From assembly GCA_031284345.1 (NCBI GenBank), contig JAITAC010000137.1, forward strand, positions 1 through 14,147: DNA of 14,147 nt. The letters are read 5' to 3'. Below, piece after piece: positions 1 through 5,108 of this stretch. Position 1 is the stretch's first letter, and each line of letters opens with the position of its first letter. This stretch comes from Holosporaceae bacterium (GTDB taxonomy: Bacteria > Pseudomonadota > Alphaproteobacteria > UBA3830). The position numbers were made by a program, and so were the translations under genes. The notes under the pieces were generated by a model that had not been told where the DNA came from, ran no database searches, and saw only the letters and a list, made by a program, of their open reading frames with translations.

Positions 1-17
1 CAGGAAACAAAAATATA

Positions 18-737
18 TTGGGAAGTCTATTTTTTATATTCATCTGCATAGTTACATTATTTTTCCCAAACGGAATTGTCGCCGATTTTCCCGTTAAAAA
101 TACTGAAAGCATGAATGCGTCACAGACTGCTCAATCTGATGAGTCAAACGCGAGCATAAGCTATAAAGTACTTCGCGTAGTTGACGGAGACACTATTGTT
201 ATCGATTTCAATGGCAAAGAAGCAAAAGTCAGATTAATCGGCGTTGATACTCCAGAAAGCGTTCATCCAGATCCCGAGAAAAATACTCCGTTCGGTAAAA
301 TTGCCACTAAATATACGGAAGATAATTTGGTCGGAAAAAATGTCATGTTAGAGCAAGATATTACGGAGCGGGATCGGTACGGAAGATTGCTTGCCTACGT
401 TTGGATTGGAGGAAAAATGTATAATGAACAATTAGTAGAGGCCGGTTACGCAAAAGCTTACACTTACCCTCCTGACGTAAAATACGCCGATCGATTCACA
501 GCAGCCCAAAAACGAGCAATGGATGCTAAATCAGGATTATGGACTTTGTCGCAGATTGAAAATGAGGTCGATGCCATGTCGAATCAAATTGCATATTGGA
601 CACCAAAAGGAAAATCCTATCATTTTAATTCTAGTTGCCAAACTCTTTCTCGGTCAAAAAAAATATTAAGCGGAACACTCCCAAAAGCAAAAGCTATAGG
701 AAAACTTGATCCCTGTGATAAATGTGCTTACTATTAA
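18..737 (+). CDS. Exported thermonuclease-family (SNase-like) nuclease with C-terminal cysteine tail
   Basis: This is a staphylococcal-nuclease-like, Ca-dependent phosphodiesterase expected to cleave DNA or RNA outside the cytoplasm. With TTG at 18 as residue 1, residues 4-16 are a hydrophobic signal or anchor segment. The SNase core spans about 49-176. It shows VDGDT (D56, D58), VRLIGVDTPE (R72, D77, T78, E80) and DRYGRLLAY (R123), matching the catalytic and Ca-binding residues of the family. Residues 192-239 form a small tail with H202, C207, C233 and C236 (YHFNSSC and DPCDKC), probably metal binding. I associate this tail with SNase proteins of Firmicutes, so transfer is possible. The start is uncertain: the frame stays open to the window edge, so the gene may begin upstream of base 1. 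AGGA at 2-5 could serve the TTG, with rather long spacing. The identity of the nuclease domain is secure. Confidence 0.9.
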   Translation: MGSLFFIFICIVTLFFPNGIVADFPVKNTESMNASQTAQSDESNASISYKVLRVVDGDTIVIDFNGKEAKVRLIGVDTPESVHPDPEKNTPFGKIATKYTEDNLVGKNVMLEQDITERDRYGRLLAYVWIGGKMYNEQLVEAGYAKAYTYPPDVKYADRFTAAQKRAMDAKSGLWTLSQIENEVDAMSNQIAYWTPKGKSYHFNSSCQTLSRSKKILSGTLPKAKAIGKLDPCDKCAYY

Positions 738-957
738 CGCAAACTGCGGCGCCTGGAGTTTAAAAGCCTGTAAAAAAACAAGAATACATCTCCAAATCCG
801 GAAGTGGCGGAATCTGTGGGATGGTAAGTCGCCTGCCTAAGCTCTGTTATACCAGATCCCATCTATGATTTGCCATTGCCGACTGGGCAGCGACTGGTAC
901 AGTATGCACTTTGCAAGTTGTTTGGATAATCCAAAATGGGACCTGGTATAAGCTCTG
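738..957. other. Non-coding spacer between converging nuclease and tadE-like genes
   Basis: This tail-to-tail spacer contains no credible gene. Its right half is the 99-bp palindromic element listed separately. The left half (738-848) is unique within the window. Bases near 801-840 look faintly like the 5' part of a leucine tRNA (GTGGCGGAAT, then GGTA), but no acceptor or TpsiC half follows. No clear intrinsic terminator with a T tract was seen for the nuclease gene. Confidence 0.6.
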
Positions 958-961
958 TTAT
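839..961. repeat. 12-bp direct repeat flanking copy 1 (putative target-site duplication)
   Basis: AAGCTCTGTTAT occurs at 839-850 and again at 950-961, immediately outside the palindromic element. The right copy contains the stop codon of the tadE-like gene (958-960, minus strand). Insertion therefore occurred just past the end of that reading frame and duplicated the stop without breaking the gene. The other two copies of the element have no comparable direct repeat that I can see. Confidence 0.7.
849..949. repeat. 99-101 bp palindromic element, copy 1 (MITE/RPE-like)
   Basis: The ends form an imperfect terminal inverted repeat: ATACCAGATCCCAT (849-862) against ATGGGACCTGGTAT (936-949), 13 of 14 positions complementary. 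Weaker complementarity continues inward for about another 8 bases per arm, so the transcript could fold into a long hairpin. Two more copies lie at 13547-13644 and 13874-13972, roughly 85-90% identical by eye. A 12-bp direct repeat, AAGCTCTGTTAT, flanks this copy at 839-850 and 950-961. That looks like a target-site duplication (its last two bases may belong to the element). There is no room for a transposase, so movement would need help in trans. The element resembles Rickettsia palindromic elements in size and form; I cannot tell whether it belongs to a named family. Confidence 0.85.
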
Positions 962-1644
962 TCTTCCGGAAGCTGTTCTATTGTTTGCTCAGAATCAGAA
1001 AACGCAAGACTCTGGAGAGGCGTAGGTAACACTAGCGCTCCTCCCATAAATGCAAATGTACCAGGCGTCGGTAGCACAAAAAATTTGAGCACATTTTTGG
1101 GATTGCCGGATGTTTTCACAATTCCAGCTTCCACAATTATGCTATATTCGCTCCCCTGTGCATCCAAGCCACTAACATTCGTGAAAGGAGGCGTATCTGT
1201 GATCTCTCTATTCTGTGGAGAATCTCCAACCGTTGCACTGCTTTTGCAAAATGTGACTTGGCTATCTTCAACAAAATAAACGGAAAAAATACTATTGTGT
1301 CCCAACGGCGGTTTATTGGTCATGTTCTGGTTGCCCACGTAAATATTATAAAAAGCAGCGTGGGCAATATATTTAAATTTTTCTGCAGATATTGTTCCGT
1401 CTGAATCACTAACTCCAATCGAGTGGATCAGCATATTTGCGGCATAGCGAGAGGCATTTTCCAATTTGAAGCGTGTCAAGTAATATTTTGTTAGATCAAT
1501 TGAGGCATAAATAATTAATAGGAGCACTGGAATCGACGCGATAAATTCCACAAGAATGGATCCGGAGTTCTCTTTCTTGAAAAATCGCTCGACGGCATTC
1601 CGGGCTGATTGGTAAAAAGCCTCTAGAAATTTCTGAATTTTCAC
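958..1644 (-). CDS. TadE/TadG-like pilus assembly family protein
   Basis: The protein is about 228 residues with one N-terminal membrane segment (about residues 29-49). It is preceded by a basic stretch and GSILVEF, then followed by a polar helix with YYLTRFKLENASRYAANML. This is the signature of TadE/TadG-like minor pilins, which are anchored in the inner membrane and take part in Flp/Tad pilus assembly. The extracytoplasmic part (residues 60-228) is not recognisable beyond that. GTG at 1644 is chosen because GGAG (1651-1654) lies six bases upstream; GTG at 1650 would abut the ribosome site. No other tad gene is present in the window, so it may be an orphan or part of a dispersed locus. The gene faces the nuclease and its stop sits inside the direct repeat next to the palindromic element. 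Family assignment is fairly good; function is inferred. Confidence 0.75.
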   Translation of the reverse strand: MKIQKFLEAFYQSARNAVERFFKKENSGSILVEFIASIPVLLLIIYASIDLTKYYLTRFKLENASRYAANMLIHSIGVSDSDGTISAEKFKYIAHAAFYNIYVGNQNMTNKPPLGHNSIFSVYFVEDSQVTFCKSSATVGDSPQNREITDTPPFTNVSGLDAQGSEYSIIVEAGIVKTSGNPKNVLKFFVLPTPGTFAFMGGALVLPTPLQSLAFSDSEQTIEQLPEE

Positions 1645-1701
1645 AAACACCTCCGCCTTTGTAAAAATTATCCACCAAAAATGTTAATAACCTTACAATT
1701 A

Positions 1702-1717
1702 CGCATTTTTTAATGCG
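1702..1717. other. Small perfect hairpin between rubrerythrin and tadE-like genes
   Basis: CGCATT (1702-1707) and AATGCG (1712-1717) form a six-base-pair stem with a four-base loop, about 30 bases past the rubrerythrin stop. It is not followed by a T run on the minus strand, so it is at best a weak terminator or an operator for the tadE-like gene, whose start lies about 60 bases further on. A GATAAT on the minus strand upstream of that start could be a -10 box, but no well-spaced -35 was seen. Confidence 0.3.
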
Positions 1718-1746
1718 GAGGCTGAGGTTTCGTTTCAAAAAAAAAT

Positions 1747-2286
1747 TTAATAATTCTCGGGTTTTAGCTCAAAAAACGCCTGGACGTGCTTGCAGACCGG
1801 ACAAAATCCCGGAGCTTCTTCCGCTTCCACCGAATGGCCACAATTGCTACATTCCCAAATCACTTTTCCAGTTTTTCTGAAGACTTGGTGTTCGATTATA
1901 TTTTTCTGGAGTTTTTTATATCTCTTTTCGTGATTTTTTTCTATTTCTGCGACGGCTCGAAAGAGAGCGGCAATGTCGGAAAATCCCTCGGCGTCTGCAT
2001 CTTTTGCGAACTGGGCGTACATATCTGTCCACTCGTAATTTTCTCCGCTGGCGGCTATTTCGAGATTTGTCATGGTATCGGAAATTGTGCCACCGTTCAG
2101 GAGTTTGAACCAAATTTTCGCATGTTCCTTTTCATTATTGGCGGTTTCTTCGAAGATTTTGCCAATTTGCACGTAACCTTCTTTTTTGGCTTGTGAGGCG
2201 AAGTAGGTATATTTATTTCGTGCCTGAGATTCACCTGCAAAAGCTTCCATTAGATTTTTTTCAGTTTTTGTATTTTTTAGATTCAT
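1747..2286 (-). CDS. rbr: Rubrerythrin
   Basis: Rubrerythrin is a cytoplasmic non-haem di-iron peroxidase that reduces hydrogen peroxide with electrons passed through its rubredoxin domain. The N-terminal ferritin-like four-helix domain shows the paired iron-binding helices: the first with [11 protein letters not shown] and NEKEHAK (ExxH), the second with the glutamates around DAEGFSDIA and [10 protein letters not shown] (ExxH). The C-terminal rubredoxin-like iron site is WECSNCG plus FCPVCKH (two CxxC pairs). Length, about 179 residues, is normal for the family. ATG at 2286 is preferred because AAGGAG ends six bases upstream; the ATG at 2292 is flush with that site. It has its own promoter and is probably monocistronic. 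The protein is commonest in anaerobes and microaerophiles, so it points to a low-oxygen or oxidatively stressed niche. Confidence 0.95.
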   Translation of the reverse strand: MNLKNTKTEKNLMEAFAGESQARNKYTYFASQAKKEGYVQIGKIFEETANNEKEHAKIWFKLLNGGTISDTMTNLEIAASGENYEWTDMYAQFAKDADAEGFSDIAALFRAVAEIEKNHEKRYKKLQKNIIEHQVFRKTGKVIWECSNCGHSVEAEEAPGFCPVCKHVQAFFELKPENY

Positions 2287-2306
2287 TTGCATCTCCTTTT
2301 GGTAGC

Positions 2307-2335
2307 AGTATAGTCTTGTGGTTAGGAAAGATCAA
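2307..2335 (-). promoter_or_regulatory. Sigma-70-type promoter of the rubrerythrin gene
   Basis: Read on the minus strand, TTGATC (2330-2335) is a -35 box and TATACT (2307-2312) a -10 box, separated by exactly 17 bases. Transcription would begin near 2300, giving a very short leader that just contains the ribosome site. No clear operator palindrome overlaps it. Confidence 0.65.
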
Positions 2336-2353
2336 TGAACTCTGGAGAGTATC

Positions 2354-2439
2354 AACCATGTTCGTTTATTGATTTTTGCCAATTTTTGACTTTCGAGTTT
2401 GAAATCATATGGGGAGAAAAATTATTATCGAACATGGTT
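2354..2439. repeat. 11-bp inverted repeat with long spacer
   Basis: AACCATGTTCG (2354-2364) and CGAACATGGTT (2429-2439) are perfect inverted copies separated by 64 bases. They lie in the spacer between the ankyrin gene's stop and the rubrerythrin promoter. They could be a paired operator, ends of a decayed element or a long-loop transcript structure at the ankyrin 3' end. No gene lies between the arms. Confidence 0.5.
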
Positions 2440-2463
2440 ATCAACGGTCAGATTAAACTTCAA

Positions 2464-4728
2464 TTAGTGTACTTTAGCTCCCTTGCTAACAAGACAAGAG
2501 GTTACGTAATGTGTTACTTCATATGATTTTGTTTTTTTATGTAAGTATGCTATACCAAGCGGAGTCCTGTTATCGTTATTTTTTGCGTTTATGTCTGCTC
2601 CAGCATCCAATAGTAATTCCACCACAAGAACATTTGGTTTGTTCATTATTAACATGTGTAGCGGAGTCATATTATTGTTATCTTTTGCATTTACATCTGC
2701 TCCGGCATTCAATAATGATTGTAGCTCATGCACTGTTGGTTGATTTTTCATTATTAAGTGCAGCGGAGTAGCATTATCGTTATTTTTTGCATTTACATCC
2801 GCGCCGGCATTCAAGAGCAATTCTATCTGGGGAGCAGTTGGCTTATTCATTGTTAATAGATGCAACGGAGTCGTATTGTCGTTACTTTTGGCATTTACAT
2901 CTGCTCCGGCGTCCAATAGCAGTTGTATCAGGTGAAAATTAGACCTCTCCATCATTAATAGATGCAACGGAGTTATATTATTGTTATTTTTGGCATTTAC
3001 ATTTGCTCCAGCATCTAACAGCAATTGTATCAGAGAGCTAGTCGGCTTCTTCATTAATAGGTGAAATGCTGTATTGCCAAAACAATTTTCTTTCACTTCT
3101 AGATTTGCTCCATTTTCGAGTAAGGCCGTGATTGCATCAAGATTTTGAGACCACGATATAATCGTATGTAGAGGAGTTTTGTTTCTTTTTTTTGTCGGAA
3201 GATTTACATTTGCTCCAGCTCGAATAAGTGTCCTCGTGATGAGACCGATTTTATTTTCTTCTTCTACTGCAGCTAATGCAATACGCAGCGCCGAATGTCC
3301 ATCTTCATCCATCCCATTTGGATTCGCTCCTTTTGCGAGTAGGAGCTCGACCATATCCAGATAACCATATGCAACAGCTGTGCACAGCGGAGGTGAACAA
3401 TAATCATTGTTGCTGCCAATGTTGGTATTTATTTTATCTGAAGCCAAAAGAGCTTGCAATACAGGAATATCATGTGCTTTTATGGCGATATGCAGAGGAG
3501 AATTATACGAATCCGGAATATTTGGGTTAGCACCAGCTCCCAAAAGAATTTGTATCGCTTGTAAATTCTTATTTTCTACGGCATAGCACAACGGAGTTTT
3601 TTCAAGTTTCCATTGCTGTATATTGGGATTGGCTCCAATATTTATGAGATACTTTAATGTATGAATGCGATTCATAGCGGCGGCTGTGTGCAACGGTGTT
3701 TTTGCAGCCGGGGTTGTCTTTGTCTGTAGATTGCGAGAATGTTCGGGATCATTATTGTAGAGGCCCAATTTGGCTCCATGAGCAAGCAGAATTTTTATGG
3801 TGTGAATATGTCCTTTGGAGACCGCTAAATGCAGCGGAGTTCCATTTCTGTTGAGGGCGTTGGGATCCGCTCCTAATCCAATTAAAAGCTCTACGATTTT
3901 AGCATGACCTTCCAGCGCAGCAATGTGCAATGGCGTATTCAAGTGATGATCTCGAGCGTGTAACATATCCGGATGAGCTTTCAGCTCTTCCACAATTATA
4001 GCTTCATTTCCAAGATGCGCCGCATAATGTATAGGTTTAGTGGTGTCGGCTTTGGCTCCCAATGCTTTTAGCTGTTTTATATTAGCTTCCTTAAGCGGTG
4101 TATTCATGGCCCAATATAAAGGAGTCTCTCCGTATTTATTTCTGAAATTTGGGTCATAACCTTTTTGCACAAACTCTTTAATCCAATCGGCGGAGCTCCC
4201 TTTGGCCAACATATGCAAAATACTTGCATCTCTATGGATTAAAACATTTATTTTCGCTCCGGCATTTCTGAGCATTTGCTCTATTTTTGTATCCTTATTA
4301 TAGATCGCATTTATCAAAGGCGTATAATTAAGCCAACCTTTGGCATTTACGTCCATTTTTAATGCAATAAGGAGTTTTACAATGTCTGCTTTTCGGCATT
4401 TTACCGCCGTATGAAGTAAAGTATCGTAGGATGCCCGAACGTTTAAATTCGCTCCGGCGGCAATAAGCATAATGGTGGGAACGATTCCTTTCTCCACAGC
4501 CAAATGCAATAATGGCTGATCTTTTACAGTCGCATTTACATCCGCGCCTGCCACTATGGCATAGTGCAGCTGCGTTAAGTTGTTATTTTGTATAGCGTTA
4601 TACAGGAAATCTTCTCTACTCAGATGGGGAGCGCTCTTGATATAAAGATCGTTGGTGGCATCTAGGTTTTCCTGTCCACATGAGAGCAATAAACTTAAGA
4701 GGCAGTAGCTTGAAAATTTATTTTTCAT
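2464..4728 (-). CDS. Ankyrin-repeat lipoprotein, about 754 residues
   Basis: The protein starts with a lipoprotein-type signal, MKNKFSSYCLLSLLLSC, with C17 as the probable lipidated cysteine. The rest is an almost unbroken solenoid of about twenty ankyrin repeats, recognisable by TPLH-A, LL-GA and GADVNAK-type turns. Repeats near the middle are longer or irregular, for example around the HSRNLQTKTTPAAKTPLH segment. The last part is a highly regular array of 34-residue units. ATG at 4728 is chosen because GGAG, part of the earlier in-frame ATG at 4743, lies about nine bases upstream. Ankyrin proteins bind other proteins and are abundant in intracellular bacteria, where some act on the host. 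Here the lipobox suggests anchoring to an envelope membrane, so the partner could also be bacterial. The target cannot be told from the sequence. It is transcribed alone and divergently from ileS. Confidence 0.9.
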   Translation of the reverse strand: MKNKFSSYCLLSLLLSCGQENLDATNDLYIKSAPHLSREDFLYNAIQNNNLTQLHYAIVAGADVNATVKDQPLLHLAVEKGIVPTIMLIAAGANLNVRASYDTLLHTAVKCRKADIVKLLIALKMDVNAKGWLNYTPLINAIYNKDTKIEQMLRNAGAKINVLIHRDASILHMLAKGSSADWIKEFVQKGYDPNFRNKYGETPLYWAMNTPLKEANIKQLKALGAKADTTKPIHYAAHLGNEAIIVEELKAHPDMLHARDHHLNTPLHIAALEGHAKIVELLIGLGADPNALNRNGTPLHLAVSKGHIHTIKILLAHGAKLGLYNNDPEHSRNLQTKTTPAAKTPLHTAAAMNRIHTLKYLINIGANPNIQQWKLEKTPLCYAVENKNLQAIQILLGAGANPNIPDSYNSPLHIAIKAHDIPVLQALLASDKINTNIGSNNDYCSPPLCTAVAYGYLDMVELLLAKGANPNGMDEDGHSALRIALAAVEEENKIGLITRTLIRAGANVNLPTKKRNKTPLHTIISWSQNLDAITALLENGANLEVKENCFGNTAFHLLMKKPTSSLIQLLLDAGANVNAKNNNNITPLHLLMMERSNFHLIQLLLDAGADVNAKSNDNTTPLHLLTMNKPTAPQIELLLNAGADVNAKNNDNATPLHLIMKNQPTVHELQSLLNAGADVNAKDNNNMTPLHMLIMNKPNVLVVELLLDAGADINAKNNDNRTPLGIAYLHKKTKSYEVTHYVTSCLVSKGAKVH
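2554..2988 (-). repeat. 102-bp tandem repeats inside the ankyrin gene
   Basis: Four full 102-bp units (2581-2988) plus the start of a fifth encode 34-residue ankyrin repeats beginning NNDN-TPLH and ending GADVNAK. The codons for the TP pair recur with a constant spacing of 102 bases near 2561, 2663, 2765, 2867 and 2969. The unit is one residue longer than the canonical 33. Close DNA similarity between units indicates recent expansion and a likely site of copy-number change. Confidence 0.85.
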
Positions 4729-5108
4729 TTTATTTTTCTCCATAAAAAAAAACTATGACACAAATATAGAATATTAGAGCAATCTTTTTTATAATATTTT
4801 AAGAAAATTCTAATGTTATATATGTTATCAATTACCATAAATTTTGTAAATTAGGATTATGAAATTCAAGATATTTAATTTTGACTATCCGGTGGATCCT
4901 GATATATTTTGATTCTGGAATGAGTTTTTATTTTTTGTCGGGTTTTAAATTCCATAAAAAAACCAATTTAAAAAACGCTAAAAAACAAAATACATTTCAA
5001 AACCAGTGTGCGACGGTGTTCGTAGTGGTGAGTATCAGATACGCGGATAATTGACTTTGAATTGTTTTTTGTTTAACTTTCGATATGCCTTAGATAATGG
5101 TGAATATA
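4729..5108. other. AT-rich divergent intergenic region between ankyrin gene and ileS
   Basis: This 380-bp spacer separates two divergent genes and has no credible coding frame. It contains the plus-strand promoter described separately and an inverted repeat, TTTTAAATT (4943-4951) against AATTTAAAA (4965-4973), in what would be the ileS leader. A second possible -35 (TTGACT, 5051-5056) has no good -10. For the ankyrin gene, TTTACA with TAACAT 17 bases later on the minus strand (about 4826-4854) is a weak candidate only. Confidence 0.5.
4881..4908 (+). promoter_or_regulatory. Probable sigma-70 promoter for the ileS operon
   Basis: TTGACT (4881-4886) and TATATT (4903-4908) each match the consensus at five of six positions and are 16 bases apart. 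Transcription would start near 4915 and give a leader of about 190 bases before ileS. The leader is A-rich and holds one AT-only hairpin. I saw no T-box or recognisable riboswitch. Confidence 0.5.

Noticed and set aside
801..850. Possible leucine tRNA 5' half (GTGGCGGAAT followed by GGTA and CGCCTGCCTAAG)
   Set aside because: No matching acceptor stem, anticodon loop or TpsiC arm follows; the palindromic element begins directly after. The resemblance is probably chance or at most a remnant.
911..1279. Plus-strand reading frame of 122 residues opposite the tadE-like gene
   Set aside because: It starts inside the palindromic element, has no ribosome site and lies antisense to a protein with a clear family signature.
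1786..2196. Plus-strand reading frame of 136 residues opposite rubrerythrin
   Set aside because: It is the antisense shadow of a conserved gene; its phenylalanine-rich translation has no motif of its own.
4915..5108. Regulatory riboswitch or T-box in the ileS leader
   Set aside because: Only one AT-only inverted repeat is visible; there is no specifier loop, conserved T-box sequence or terminator-antiterminator pair.
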